Below, one piece after another: positions 23,661 through 34,376 of a stretch of 64,000 nt of DNA (its first letter is position 1; each line of letters begins with the position of its first letter). Below the pieces are notes generated by a model. The model made no database searches. It saw only the letters and a program-made list of their open reading frames with translations, and was not told the DNA's origin. Origin of the DNA: AC-32 sp963765785 (GTDB lineage Bacteria; Actinomycetota; Thermoleophilia; Gaiellales; Gaiellaceae); NCBI GenBank assembly GCA_963765785.1, contig CAVXXW010000001.1, positions 310,001 to 374,000 on the forward strand, in the 5' to 3' direction. The position numbers were made by a program, and so were the translations under genes.

Positions 23661-23894
23661 GAGCGCGAGTATCGCAAGTCGGGCTTCTCCGCCGACAAGG
23701 AGAAGGGCGACTGGGCTGCTACGACCTAGGGCGGGGTGGTCTTTACGGACGCGACGAGCTTTCGCGTGTGCGAGCGTCCCTCTCGCCTGACGTCGATCGC
23801 TCCAGGTTGGAAAGACGAGCCTGAGCTGAGTTCAGTCTCCACCGACGAGCCACTACTAGCAGCCGTCTGGGGCATGACAGGAGCCGAGCGCTAG
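23661..23894 (+). other. Gene-poor decayed stretch with short open remnants
   Basis: Two short plus-strand remnants are visible. One (about 23643-23729) reads HEREYRKSGFSADKEKGDWA before a TAG. The other opens at GTG 23736 and closes at TAG 23892, 52 codons containing SFRVCERPSRLTSIAPGWKD. Neither has an SD or a recognisable family. They look like tails of lost genes next to the integrase remnant. The second overlaps the 3' end of dcd by 4 nt. Confidence 0.3.
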
Positions 23895-24454
23895 GTGAAG
23901 TTCTGCCAGTAGCGACTGGGCGTCGGCCCCTGCTGCCCCTGGTACTTCGACCCGAGCGCGCCGGAGCCGTACGGCGTCTCCGCCGGCTCGGTCAGCTGCA
24001 CGAACGAGAGCTGCCCGATCTTCATGCCGTAGTAGATCGTGATCGGAAGGTTCGCCACGTTCGAGAGCTCGAGCGTGACGTGGCCGTCCCAGCCGGGGTC
24101 GATGAAGCCCGCCGTCGAGTGGATCAGCAGCCCGAGCCGGCCTAGGCTCGACTTCCCCTCCAGTCGGGCGACGAGGTCGTCGGGCAGCGTCACGCGCTCG
24201 AGCGTCGAGCCGAGCACGAACTCGCCCGGGTGGAGGATGAACGGCCGCTCGCCGTCGATCTCGACGAGCTCGGTTAGCTCCTCCTGCGGCTCCTTCACGT
24301 CGATGAACGGGTAGCGCGCGTTGTGGAAGACCCGGAAGAAGCGGTCGACGCGCACGTCGACGCTCGACGGCTGGAGCAGCGCCTCGTCGTACGGGTCGAT
24401 CCCGATCCGACCCTCCGCGAGCAACCGCCTGATCGTCCGGTCGGAGAGGACCAC
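23891..24454 (-). CDS. dcd: dCTP deaminase
   Basis: A 187-residue enzyme that deaminates dCTP to dUTP; some actinobacterial forms also hydrolyse it to dUMP. Visible motifs are QPSSVDVRVD near residues 28-37, EFVLGSTLE, the active-site segment GKSSLGRLGLLIHSTAGFIDPGW and LPITIYYGMKIGQL. Length is normal. The GTG start lies 7 nt after a TAGAAT box (24467-24462 on the minus strand). It stands alone, divergent from gabT. Confidence 0.95.
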   Translation of the reverse strand: MVLSDRTIRRLLAEGRIGIDPYDEALLQPSSVDVRVDRFFRVFHNARYPFIDVKEPQEELTELVEIDGERPFILHPGEFVLGSTLERVTLPDDLVARLEGKSSLGRLGLLIHSTAGFIDPGWDGHVTLELSNVANLPITIYYGMKIGQLSFVQLTEPAETPYGSGALGSKYQGQQGPTPSRYWQNFT

Positions 24455-24539
24455 GGCGGCGATTCTAAGCGCACGCTGCCGGCTGCATGAGCGCTATGCA
24501 CGTATGCATGCGACCGGTCGCTGCGGTATCGTCACCGGC

Positions 24540-25862
<1,323 letters not shown>

Positions 25863-25892
25863 CGCTCGCCGCTGCGGGCACAATTGAGGGCT

Positions 25893-27359
25893 GTGGTCGG
25901 CGAGCTGATCGCAGGACGCTACGAGCTGGAGGAGCTCGTCGGCACCGGCGGCATGTCGAGCGTGTATCGCGCGCACGACAGGCTGCTCGAGCGCGACGTC
26001 GCGCTCAAGGTGCTGCACCAGCAGTTCACGGCCGACGACGACTACGTCGAGCGCTTCCGGCGGGAGGCGCGCTCGGTCGCCCAGCTCTCGCACCCGAACA
26101 TCGTCACGGTCATCGACCGCGGCGAGCAGGACGGGCGGCAGTTCATCGTCTTCGAGTACGTCGACGGGGAGAACCTCAAGTCCCTCGTCGAGCGCGAGGG
26201 GCCGCTGCCCCAGCGCGACGCGGTGGGGCTCACCCTCCAGGTCGCCCGCGCGCTCGGGTTCGCGCACGAGCACGGGCTCGTCCACCGGGACGTCAAGCCG
26301 CAGAACGTGCTCCTGAACGGCGACGGCCGGGCGAAGGTGACCGACTTCGGCATCGCCCGCTCGCTGGACATGCACGGCGGCCTGACGCAGACGGGCACCG
26401 TGCTCGGGACGAGCGACTACATCGCGCCCGAGCAGGCCCGCGGCTCCCGCGTGGACGCCCAGAGCGACATCTACTCGCTCGGCGCGGTGCTCTACGAGCT
26501 GCTCACCGGCGACGTGCCGTTCCCTGGCGACAACTTCGTCGCTGTCGCGATGCGGCACATCAACGAGCCGCCGCCGAGCGTCCGCGAGCGACGGCCCGAC
26601 GTCTCGGCGCGCCTCGACGCGGCGATCCGGCGCGCGATGGCCAAGGACCCGCGCGATCGCTTCGGCTCGATGGACGAGCTCTGCGGCGAGCTCAGCGCCT
26701 GCCTCGAGGCCGACAGCGACATGTCGGGCGCGGCGACGATGGTCGTGGCGCCGTCACGGCGGTCCTCCCGGCGCGAGCGCCGCGCCGCCCGCCCGCCGGC
26801 CGGCCGGCCGAGCGTCGGCCCGCTGATCCTGCTGCTCGGCGGGCTGGCCCTGCTCGCCGGCATTCTCGCCGCCGTCTTCGCCTTCACCGGCTCCGGCGGC
26901 AAGATCACGGGCTTGGTCCACCACAAGACGACGTCTGCAGCGAGCGCGACCACCGCGCACCTGAGCGGCGTCGGCGCGTACGACCCGTACGGCGACCAGA
27001 CCGAGCATGACTCGGCCGCGGGCAACGCGACCGACGGCAACCCAGGGACGTACTGGAACACCGAGCACTACAGCGGCGGCCTGAACAAGGCAGGCGTCGG
27101 CCTCGTGCTCGATGCGGGCTCAAGCAAACAGTTGACGCAGGTCTCGGTGCAGAGCGGCACGCCCGGCTTCACCGCGCTGATCCAGGCAGGATCGTCCACG
27201 AGCGGCCCATTCACGGACGACTCCGCCCCGCAGACGGTCAACGGCAACGCGACCTTCACGCTGAACAGCAAGTCCGCCCGCTACTACGTCCTTTGGATAA
27301 CGAACCTCGGCCCGAGCTCGTCGGTCGAGATCGACGAAGTGACCGCGAAGGGGCGCTAG
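25893..27359 (+). CDS. Ser/Thr protein kinase with extracytoplasmic discoidin-like domain
   Basis: A 488-residue receptor-like kinase. The kinase domain (about 8-270) has GTGGMSSVY, the VALKVL lysine, HRDVKPQN, DFGIAR and APEQARG, so it looks active. A basic linker leads to one membrane helix (about 307-330). The outer part (about 355-485) has DGNPGTYWNTE and a jelly-roll-like strand pattern resembling F5/8 type C (discoidin) carbohydrate-binding domains, as in some actinobacterial kinases. GTG start 8 nt after CACAAT. It converges on ddl. Confidence 0.88.
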   Translation: MVGELIAGRYELEELVGTGGMSSVYRAHDRLLERDVALKVLHQQFTADDDYVERFRREARSVAQLSHPNIVTVIDRGEQDGRQFIVFEYVDGENLKSLVEREGPLPQRDAVGLTLQVARALGFAHEHGLVHRDVKPQNVLLNGDGRAKVTDFGIARSLDMHGGLTQTGTVLGTSDYIAPEQARGSRVDAQSDIYSLGAVLYELLTGDVPFPGDNFVAVAMRHINEPPPSVRERRPDVSARLDAAIRRAMAKDPRDRFGSMDELCGELSACLEADSDMSGAATMVVAPSRRSSRRERRAARPPAGRPSVGPLILLLGGLALLAGILAAVFAFTGSGGKITGLVHHKTTSAASATTAHLSGVGAYDPYGDQTEHDSAAGNATDGNPGTYWNTEHYSGGLNKAGVGLVLDAGSSKQLTQVSVQSGTPGFTALIQAGSSTSGPFTDDSAPQTVNGNATFTLNSKSARYYVLWITNLGPSSSVEIDEVTAKGR

Positions 27360-28369
27360 AAGCGCAGGCGCGCACGGCGCTCGTGCCGCTCGAGCGCGAG
27401 CTGGACGAGGCGGTCGACGAGCTCCGGGTACGGCACGCCGGAGGCCTCGAAGAGCTTGGCGTAGACGCTCGTCGCCGTGAAGCCCGGGATCGTGTTCAGC
27501 TCGTTCACGAGCACCTCGCCGTCCGGCGTGACGAAGAAGTCGACCCGCGCCATGCCTTCGCACTCGCCGGCGACGAACGCCTGCACGGCGAGCTCGCGGA
27601 CGCGCTCGTTCGTCTCGTCGGGCAGGCGAGGCGGAATCACGAGATCCATGCCGTCCTCGTCGTACTTGGCCGAGTAGTCGTACCAGTCCTCGCCGCTGAA
27701 TCCGTGCGAGTCGATCTCGCCCGGCAGCGACGCCTCCGGTTGCTCGTTGCCGAGCACGCCGCACTCGACCTCCATCCCGTCCACGAACTCCTCGACCAGA
27801 ACCTTGTCGTCATGCTGGAACGCGAGCTCGACGGCGGCCGCGAGCTCCTCCTCGTCGTGCGCCTTCGAGATGCCCACCGACGATCCGAGCCGCGCCGGCT
27901 TGACGAACACGGGAAAGCCGAACGGGTTCCGGGGCTCGTCGCCGAGTCGCAGCGTGATGTTCCTGGTGACCGGGATGCCGCGGTCGCGCATGACGGCCTT
28001 GAAGACGTCCTTGTCCATCGCGAGCGCCGAGCCGAGCACGCCCGCGCCGACATACGGCACGCCCGCGAGCTCGAGCAGCCCCTGGACGGTGCCGTCCTCG
28101 CCGAACGGCCCGTGCAGGACCGGAAAGACGACGTCGACCTCGCCGAGTGTTGCCGGCACCTTCGAGGTGGGCACCGGCAGCGTCTCGGCCGTCGTGCCGT
28201 TCTCGCCGGTCCCGAGCTCCCAGCGCCCGTCGCGGCCGATCGCGACGCTGACGGTGTCGTAGCGCTCCGGGTCGAGCGCCTCCAGCACCGAGCGGGCCGA
28301 CGCGAGCGAGATGTCGTGCTCGGACGAGCGGCCGCCCAGGAGCACCGCGACGCGGACGCGGCGGCTCAC
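27356..28369 (-). CDS. ddl: D-alanine--D-alanine ligase
   Basis: A 337-residue ATP-grasp ligase that makes the D-Ala-D-Ala dipeptide for peptidoglycan. Motifs are LLGGRSSEHDISLASA at the N-terminus, HGPFGEDGTVQG, VFVKPARLGSSVGISK, VEEFVDGMEVECGV, ARVDFFVT and LNELNTIPGFTATS. The GTG start overlaps the pknB stop in GTGA, so ddl is the last gene of the fha-pstP-rodA-pbpA-pknB transcript. The position fits its role in cell wall synthesis. Confidence 0.95.
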   Translation of the reverse strand: MSRRVRVAVLLGGRSSEHDISLASARSVLEALDPERYDTVSVAIGRDGRWELGTGENGTTAETLPVPTSKVPATLGEVDVVFPVLHGPFGEDGTVQGLLELAGVPYVGAGVLGSALAMDKDVFKAVMRDRGIPVTRNITLRLGDEPRNPFGFPVFVKPARLGSSVGISKAHDEEELAAAVELAFQHDDKVLVEEFVDGMEVECGVLGNEQPEASLPGEIDSHGFSGEDWYDYSAKYDEDGMDLVIPPRLPDETNERVRELAVQAFVAGECEGMARVDFFVTPDGEVLVNELNTIPGFTATSVYAKLFEASGVPYPELVDRLVQLALERHERRARLRF

Positions 28370-30312
28370 GGCGTGGCCGGCGGCGGCGGCGGGGCCTGCG
28401 CGGCCTGCCGCCCGACCGTGATCGTCACCGTCGAGCCCTGCTTCGCCTGGGTCCCGCCGGTCGGGCTCTGGCTCAGCACGATCCCGACGAGGCCGGGGTC
28501 GGTCACGTCCTGCTGCTGCACCTGGACGGTGAAGCCGGCTGCCTGCAGCGTCGACTTCGCCGACCCCTCGTCCTGGCTCGTCACGTCCGGCACGGTCGAG
28601 GTCTTCGGGCCCTTCGAGACGCTGAGCGTGATCGTGGCGCCGCTCGGCGCTCGGCTGCTCGGGCTCTGGGAGACGACTGTCCCCTTCGGCTGGTTGCTGT
28701 CGACGTCCGCGCGCTTCACGCCGAAGCCCTGCCCCTGCAGGCTCGCGGCGGCCTGGTCGTACGCCAGCCCAACGACGTTGGGGATGTCAACCTCGGCGGG
28801 TCCGGACGAGTAGTTGATGCGCACCGGGCTGCCCTTCTCGACCACCTTGCCGGCCGGCGGATCCTGCCCGGTGACCGTGTCCACGGGTTTGCTCGAGGGC
28901 ACTGGGAACGCCTTCGGGCTCAGGCCCGCGTTGACAAGCGCGCTGAGCGCGGCGTCGCGGTTCTGGCCGACCACGCTGGGCACGGCGACCGTCGGCGGCC
29001 CTGTCGAGACTTGCAAGTCGACCGCAGTGTTCTTCTGAACATGGGTTCCAGCGAGTGGGCTCTGGCCCACGACGACGCCCTTGTCGACCGTCGCGCTCGG
29101 CCCGTGGTGGAGACGCGCGGTGAGACCGGCGTCGCGCAGCTTCGTGACCGCGAGCTGTTCCTGGATTCCGGCGACTTGCGGCACCGCCACGGGCTTGTTC
29201 GCGTTCAGTTGGTCCTGGATCTTCGTGTACGCGAACCAGGCCGCTGCCCCGGCGGCGATCAGCAGCAGGATCGAGAGCACCCACGGCCAGACGGGCCGCC
29301 GGCGCCGCGGCGGGCCCTCGTAGCCGTAGTAGCCCGCGGGCGGGGTGGCGCCCGGCGGCGCCGTGCCGATCGGCGGCGCGGCCGTCGGCCTCGTCATCAC
29401 CGACGTCGGCGCCGCGGCCATCACGCCCGAGCCCGAGAGAACGGCGGTGGCCGCCGTCTCCGTCTCGGGATCGACCGGCAGGCCATCGAGCACACGCTGC
29501 AGGTCGGCGTCCATCTCCTCCGCGCTGCGGTAGCGCTCGTGCGGGTCCTTCGCCAGCGCCCGCAGGACGACGGAGTCGAGGTCGTGCGGCACCTCGGGCC
29601 GGTGCTCCGACGGGGGCACCGGCACCTCGGAGAGGTGCTTCATCGCGATCTCGAGCGGCGTGTCTCCCGTGAACGGGACCTGCCCGGTCAGCATCTCGTA
29701 GAGCACGACGCCGACCGAGTAGAGGTCGGAGGTCTGGTCGACCGGCGCGCCCCGCGCCTGCTCGGGCGAGAGGTACTGCGCCGTGCCGATGATCGAGCCG
29801 ACCTCGGTCATCTGGCTCGCGCCCGACCGCGCGATGCCGAAGTCCGTCACCTTCAGCCGCCCCTCGCCGCCGACGAGCACGTTGTGCGGCTTGATGTCGC
29901 GGTGAACGATCCCGTGCTTGTGGGCGAAGCCGACTGCGGCCAGGATCTGGCGCGCGTAGTCGATCGCGGTCTTGATCGGCGCGGGCCCCCGCCCGACGAT
30001 CAGCTCCTTGAGCGATCGCCCGTCGAGGTACTCCATGGCGATGTAGTAGGTGCCCTCGGCCTCGCCGCGGTCGTAGATCGAGACGATGTTCGGGTGGCTC
30101 AGGCCGGCGGCGTTCTTGGCCTCGCGGCGGAAGCGCTCGATGAACGAGTCGTCGGCCGCGTGGCGATCGTTGAGGATCTTGATCGCGACGCGGCGGCCGA
30201 GCTCCTGGTCCTCGGCGAGGTAGACGTCCGCCATTCCGCCTGCTCCGAGCTTGCGCTCGATGCGGTAGCGGCCGTCGAAGACGGAACCGATCAGCGTGTC
30301 TGAGACGGCCAT
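28366..30312 (-). CDS. pknB: Ser/Thr protein kinase PknB with four PASTA domains
   Basis: A 648-residue kinase. The kinase domain (about 12-275) has GAGGMADVYLA, the VAIKIL lysine, HRDIKPHN, DFGIAR and SPEQARG. After an Ala/Pro-rich juxtamembrane linker, one membrane helix (about 339-361) leads to four tandem PASTA repeats, recognisable by VPxVVG, DPPAG, QSP and VxxxVSxGP, and a Pro-rich tail. PASTA domains bind muropeptides or lipid II, linking wall state to phosphorylation. It follows pbpA by 12 nt in the morphogenesis operon and overlaps ddl. Confidence 0.97.
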   Translation of the reverse strand: MAVSDTLIGSVFDGRYRIERKLGAGGMADVYLAEDQELGRRVAIKILNDRHAADDSFIERFRREAKNAAGLSHPNIVSIYDRGEAEGTYYIAMEYLDGRSLKELIVGRGPAPIKTAIDYARQILAAVGFAHKHGIVHRDIKPHNVLVGGEGRLKVTDFGIARSGASQMTEVGSIIGTAQYLSPEQARGAPVDQTSDLYSVGVVLYEMLTGQVPFTGDTPLEIAMKHLSEVPVPPSEHRPEVPHDLDSVVLRALAKDPHERYRSAEEMDADLQRVLDGLPVDPETETAATAVLSGSGVMAAAPTSVMTRPTAAPPIGTAPPGATPPAGYYGYEGPPRRRRPVWPWVLSILLLIAAGAAAWFAYTKIQDQLNANKPVAVPQVAGIQEQLAVTKLRDAGLTARLHHGPSATVDKGVVVGQSPLAGTHVQKNTAVDLQVSTGPPTVAVPSVVGQNRDAALSALVNAGLSPKAFPVPSSKPVDTVTGQDPPAGKVVEKGSPVRINYSSGPAEVDIPNVVGLAYDQAAASLQGQGFGVKRADVDSNQPKGTVVSQSPSSRAPSGATITLSVSKGPKTSTVPDVTSQDEGSAKSTLQAAGFTVQVQQQDVTDPGLVGIVLSQSPTGGTQAKQGSTVTITVGRQAAQAPPPPPATP

Positions 30313-30324
30313 CTAAGCAAGAGG

Positions 30325-31815
30325 TTAGGGATTCGACTTCCCAGACAGGATTGCCTCCATCACGGCCTTCGCGATCGGCGCCGCGGTCGTGCCGCCGGCG
30401 CCGCGCTGGTTCTGCAGCACGACCGCGATCGCGACCCTCGGCGCGCCGGCAGGCGCGAAGGCGATGAACCACGTCGTGTTGGGCGTGCCCGGCCCGCCCG
30501 TCTCGGCGGTGCCCGTCTTGCCGGCGACGCGGACGCCTGAAATCTGCGCGGCGGTCCCGGTGCCGCCGGTGACGACGGCCTCCATCATCTTCGCGATGTC
30601 GTCCGCCGTGTGCGTCGTCATCGCGCGCTTGTACTTGCGCGGCTTGACGCGCACTACCACGCCGCCGGACGGGTTCGTCACGCGGTCGAGCGCGTGCGGC
30701 TCCATGATCACGCCCTTATTGCCGACCGCCGCGGCGACCATCGCCATCTGCAGCGGCGTAGCCAGCATCCGCTCTTGCCCGAAGGCGAGGCGGCCGGGGT
30801 CGACCTGCGTCGCCGGGTCGCTCGGGTAGAAGAGCTTGCCCTTGTTGTAGAGGCCGCTCGGCGAGCGCTCGTTGCCGGGCGTCTCGAGCGGCGGATCCTG
30901 GTAGAAGCCGAACTGCTTCGAGGCACCGAGGATGCGGCCCGCGCCGATCGTCTGGCCGATCTCGCAGAAGACGGCGTTGATCGAGTGCTGGAGCGCCTGC
31001 AGGAAGTTGACCGAGCCGAAGACCTCCGGCCCGTTCTGGTCGCCGAAGTTCTTCACCTGCTTGCCGTACTCGACGCAGTAGCCTCGGTCGACGAAGCGCG
31101 AGTCGATCGTGTACTTGCCGGAGTCGAGCGCGGCGGCGCTCGTCACGACCTTGAAGGTCGAGCCCGGCGTGAACAGCCCGGTGGTCGCGCGGTTGAGCAG
31201 CGGCGCGGCGGGCGAGCAGGCGGCGCGGATGTTGCTGATCCGATCAAAGTTGCTCTCGACGAGGTTCGGGTCGTAGGTCGGGCGCGAGGCCATCACCAGC
31301 ACCTTCCCGGTGCGCGGGTCGAGCGCGACCACCGAGCCGCACTTGCCGGCGAGCTGCTGCATCGCGACCCGCTGCGCGCCGGGCTTCACGGTCAGCCAGA
31401 CGTCGTTGCCCTTGATCGTGGCGCCGCGGATCTTGTCGAGCGTCGTCTTGAGGACGGTGTCGAGGTTCGCGTTCGCGCCGGTCAGGTAGTCGTTCAGCGA
31501 CGCCTCCAGCCCGGCGCGGGAGCGCGACTGCGTCGAGTAGCCGACCAGGTGCGCGAACAGGCTGCCCTGCGGGTAGCGGCGCAGGTACAGCTTCTGCCCG
31601 CCGACCTTCTTGATCCGGTTCGAGGCGAGGATCGTGCCGTCCGCGGCTCGGATCAGGCCGCGCCGGATCGAGAACTGCGCCACGCGCTGGATCTCGTTGT
31701 CCTGACGGTCGGCGAGGCCGGCTGCCGCCCACGTCTGCCAGTAGGTGGTGGCGACGATCAGGGCCGTCAGCAGCGCAATCCCGAGCAGAGCGAGTTTGGT
31801 GATCTGGCGGTTCAT
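30325..31815 (-). CDS. pbpA: Penicillin-binding protein PbpA (class B transpeptidase)
   Basis: A 496-residue class B PBP with one N-terminal membrane helix (about 6-26), a dimerisation region and a transpeptidase domain. The catalytic motifs are STFK (in GSTFKVV), SIN (in HSINAVFC) and KTGTAE. It cross-links peptidoglycan together with the RodA glycosyltransferase encoded just upstream. The ATG overlaps the rodA stop in ATGA. Gene order matches mycobacterial pstP-rodA-pbpA-pknA-pknB, except that no pknA is present. Confidence 0.95.
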   Translation of the reverse strand: MNRQITKLALLGIALLTALIVATTYWQTWAAAGLADRQDNEIQRVAQFSIRRGLIRAADGTILASNRIKKVGGQKLYLRRYPQGSLFAHLVGYSTQSRSRAGLEASLNDYLTGANANLDTVLKTTLDKIRGATIKGNDVWLTVKPGAQRVAMQQLAGKCGSVVALDPRTGKVLVMASRPTYDPNLVESNFDRISNIRAACSPAAPLLNRATTGLFTPGSTFKVVTSAAALDSGKYTIDSRFVDRGYCVEYGKQVKNFGDQNGPEVFGSVNFLQALQHSINAVFCEIGQTIGAGRILGASKQFGFYQDPPLETPGNERSPSGLYNKGKLFYPSDPATQVDPGRLAFGQERMLATPLQMAMVAAAVGNKGVIMEPHALDRVTNPSGGVVVRVKPRKYKRAMTTHTADDIAKMMEAVVTGGTGTAAQISGVRVAGKTGTAETGGPGTPNTTWFIAFAPAGAPRVAIAVVLQNQRGAGGTTAAPIAKAVMEAILSGKSNP

Positions 31816-33116
31816 GCGCGCTCCGCGTTGGCCCGGTTGGAGACGAGGAGGAGGCCTGCGAGCAGGACGAAGTTCGCGACCACGCTGGAGCCGCCGTAGC
31901 TGATAAACGGCAGCGTGATCCCGGTCAGCGGGATCAGGCGCAGAATCCCGCCCACGATGATGAACGTCTGCAACGCGAAGGCGAACGTGAGGCCGATCGC
32001 GAGGAGCTTCGAGAAGCCGTCGTCGGCGAGCTCCGCGATCTTGAAGCCGCGCGCGGCGAAGAGCATGTAGACGAGCAGCAGCGCCGCGACGCCGACGAGG
32101 CCGAGCTCCTGCGCAAGCGCCGAGTAGATGAAGTCGGTGTTCAGGTACGGGATCAGCTGGCCGCCGCCGGTCGTCTCGAACGTGCCCTTGCCGAGGCCGG
32201 TGCCGAACCAGCTGCCGTGCGCGACCGAGTAGAGCGACTTGACGAGCTGGTAGCTTGCGCAGTCCTGCCGCAGCGCCTTGCCGCCCGTGAGCCCGCAGTA
32301 GACGGCGTGGTCGGTCCAGGGATGGAGCCAGATCGTCACGCGGTCGCGGACGTGGCCGACGTAGTGGTAGACGGCGAACGCGCCGGCCAGGAAGAGCGTG
32401 GCGCCGATGCCGACGTACAGCGCGCGGCCGGTCGCCACGTAGAGCATCGCCAGGAAGATCCCGAAGTAGAGGAGCGCAGAGCCGAGGTCGTTCGTCTCGA
32501 CGAGCACGAGCATGGCGCCGCCCCAGATCAGCAGCAGCGGGCCGAAGTCCTTCAGCCGTCCCTGAGCCAGCACCTCGCGCTTCTCGCGCAGGTAGCCGGC
32601 GAGGAAGACGATCAGGAAGACCTTCGCCAGCTCGCCGGGCTGGAACTGCAGCGAGCCGACGTGTACCCACAGGCGCGCGCCGTTGACGGACTGGCCGAAG
32701 ACCGGCAGCGCGGGCAGGATCAGCAGGCCGATCGCGCTGACGCCGAACAGGTACTTGTACGACTCGAGCCGCCGGTAGTCGTGGCGGAGGAGGAAGAGCG
32801 TCACCGCGAAGGCGCCGAGCGCGACGACGATCCAGAGCCCTTGGCGGAAGGCGTCGCTCGGATTGAGGCGGTAGATCTCGGTCAGGCCGATCCCCGTGAG
32901 GAGGCCGGCCATCGGCAGCAGGTACGGGTCGGCGAACGGCACCGTGAACCGCGCCACGAGGTGGGCCGCGAGATAGAGGGCGAAAAAGAAACCCGCGTAC
33001 GAGAGCGACGCGGTCGAGACGACGTCCTGGCGCGCGATGTAGACGCTGGCGAAGCCAAGCGCCGTCAGCACGCCGACGACAACGAGGTTCGCGAGCTCGC
33101 GGTTCCGGTAACTCAT
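31812..33116 (-). CDS. rodA: RodA/FtsW family peptidoglycan glycosyltransferase
   Basis: A 434-residue SEDS protein with ten or so membrane helices. Family motifs are NGARLWVHVGSLQFQPGELAKV, the ETNDLGSALL loop holding the catalytic Asp region, GLGKGTFET, PYLNTDFIYSALAQELG and FISYGGSS. It polymerises lipid II and pairs with PbpA. The ATG overlaps the pstP stop (ATGA), and its stop overlaps pbpA, so pstP-rodA-pbpA are translationally chained. Confidence 0.95.
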   Translation of the reverse strand: MSYRNRELANLVVVGVLTALGFASVYIARQDVVSTASLSYAGFFFALYLAAHLVARFTVPFADPYLLPMAGLLTGIGLTEIYRLNPSDAFRQGLWIVVALGAFAVTLFLLRHDYRRLESYKYLFGVSAIGLLILPALPVFGQSVNGARLWVHVGSLQFQPGELAKVFLIVFLAGYLREKREVLAQGRLKDFGPLLLIWGGAMLVLVETNDLGSALLYFGIFLAMLYVATGRALYVGIGATLFLAGAFAVYHYVGHVRDRVTIWLHPWTDHAVYCGLTGGKALRQDCASYQLVKSLYSVAHGSWFGTGLGKGTFETTGGGQLIPYLNTDFIYSALAQELGLVGVAALLLVYMLFAARGFKIAELADDGFSKLLAIGLTFAFALQTFIIVGGILRLIPLTGITLPFISYGGSSVVANFVLLAGLLLVSNRANAERA

Positions 33117-34279
33117 CCGTCGCCGATCTGCTCTTCGTAGCGGTGCACCTTCGCGCGGGCGGAGCTCTCGCTGCTCAGGTGGTGGTCGAAGAGCTGCTTC
33201 CGCTCGGCCTGGCTCAGCTGCGCCGTCAGCAACGGGCTGACGTAGACGGCGCGGTAGAGGCGGACGTTCCCGACCAGGTTCCACGGCACGCCCTGGTAGA
33301 CGGCGACGTGGCCGTCGGCCTCCGCGCCGACGAAGTGGGAGCGCCAGAGGCCCCAGACGGCGCCGCCCAGGACGGCGAGGATCAACAGGAGCCCGAGAAC
33401 GGCGAGCAGCGCGTTCCGGCCGGGGTGCCCGTTGTTCCGGCGCTCGCGGTCCGGCTCCTCGACCGCGACGGCCGGGACGCGGTCGAGATCGCTCAGCGTC
33501 TTGTCCTCTTCGTCGTCCTCGACCGGCGGCAGCGCGACCGTCCGCTCGGTGACGCCGTCGCTGCCGCTGCCGGCGATCTCGAAGAAGACGATCGTGATGT
33601 TGTCGTCGCCGCCGCCCTTGTTCGCGGCCCGGACGAGCGCCTTCGCGGCCGCCTCCAGGTCGGAGCGGTTGCGCTCGGCCTCGCGCAGGATCGTGTTGTC
33701 GTCGACCATGGAGGTGAGGCCGTCCGAGCAGAGCATGAAGAGGTCGCCCGGCCGGGTCTCGACGGAGAAGGTGTCGACGTCCACGTCCGGGTCGGTGCCG
33801 AGCGCGCGCGTAATCACCGAGCGCTGCGGGTGCGTGTCGGCCTCTTCGGGCGACAGCTTGCCGCTGCGCACGAGCTCCGCGACCAGCGAGTGGTCCTCGG
33901 TCAGCTGCTCCAGGCGACGGTCGCGGATCAGGTAGGCGCGCGAGTCGCCGACGTGCCCGATCGCGACGCGGCCGTCCTCGACGAGCGCGACCGTGATCGT
34001 CGTGCCCATGCCGGAGGCGGAGGAGTCCTGCGTCTGGCGCTCGTAGACCCTGCGGTTCGCCTGCTGGATCAACTCGTCGACGCGGTCCTGGCCTCCGCTG
34101 CGGTTCGTGTCGTCGCGCAGCGCGGCTGCGGCGAGGCCCGACGCGAGCTCGCCGGCCTGCGCCCCGCCCATCCCGTCGGCGACCGCGAACAGCGGCGGCT
34201 CGCAGACGTAGGCGTCCTCGTTGTGCCGCCGCCGCCGGCCGGTATCGGTGATGCTCACGCTGCGGCCGAGCGGGCTCAT
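33113..34279 (-). CDS. pstP: PP2C-type Ser/Thr protein phosphatase PstP
   Basis: A 388-residue phosphatase. The PP2C domain (about 1-240) has HNEDAYVC, VADGMGGAQAGE, GHVGDSRAYLIRD, MLCSDGLTSMV and DDNITIVFFE with the metal-binding Asp residues. A linker leads to one membrane helix (about 281-305) and an extracytoplasmic tail. It reverses phosphorylation by the PknB-type kinases in the same operon. ATG at 34279 with AGGAG 8 nt upstream is chosen over an earlier in-frame start. Confidence 0.95.
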   Translation of the reverse strand: MSPLGRSVSITDTGRRRRHNEDAYVCEPPLFAVADGMGGAQAGELASGLAAAALRDDTNRSGGQDRVDELIQQANRRVYERQTQDSSASGMGTTITVALVEDGRVAIGHVGDSRAYLIRDRRLEQLTEDHSLVAELVRSGKLSPEEADTHPQRSVITRALGTDPDVDVDTFSVETRPGDLFMLCSDGLTSMVDDNTILREAERNRSDLEAAAKALVRAANKGGGDDNITIVFFEIAGSGSDGVTERTVALPPVEDDEEDKTLSDLDRVPAVAVEEPDRERRNNGHPGRNALLAVLGLLLILAVLGGAVWGLWRSHFVGAEADGHVAVYQGVPWNLVGNVRLYRAVYVSPLLTAQLSQAERKQLFDHHLSSESSARAKVHRYEEQIGDG

Positions 34280-34318
34280 AGCGCCAGCTCCTGACGTACC
34301 ACGCATCGACTGGTCGTT

Positions 34319-34376
34319 TCAGACGGACGCACGAGCAAAGCTCGAGCGTCCTGAGGTCGGCATCGCAAGCGACGCC
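34319..34376 (+). repeat. Two-hairpin intergenic repeat, copy B
   Basis: A 12-bp class hairpin (34319-34354, loop AAA) is followed by a second one, GGCATCG/CGACGCC with loop CAAG (about 34359-34376). Order, spacing and loops match copy A at 9717-9774 in inverse orientation. It occupies most of the gap between fhaB and pstP, ending at the fhaB stop codon, and does not coincide with a T-tract. Confidence 0.65.

Noticed and set aside
28400..29100. Repeated segments considered as a CRISPR or satellite array
   Set aside because: They encode the four PASTA domains of PknB; the similarity is at protein level with no constant spacer structure. No CRISPR array was seen anywhere in the window.
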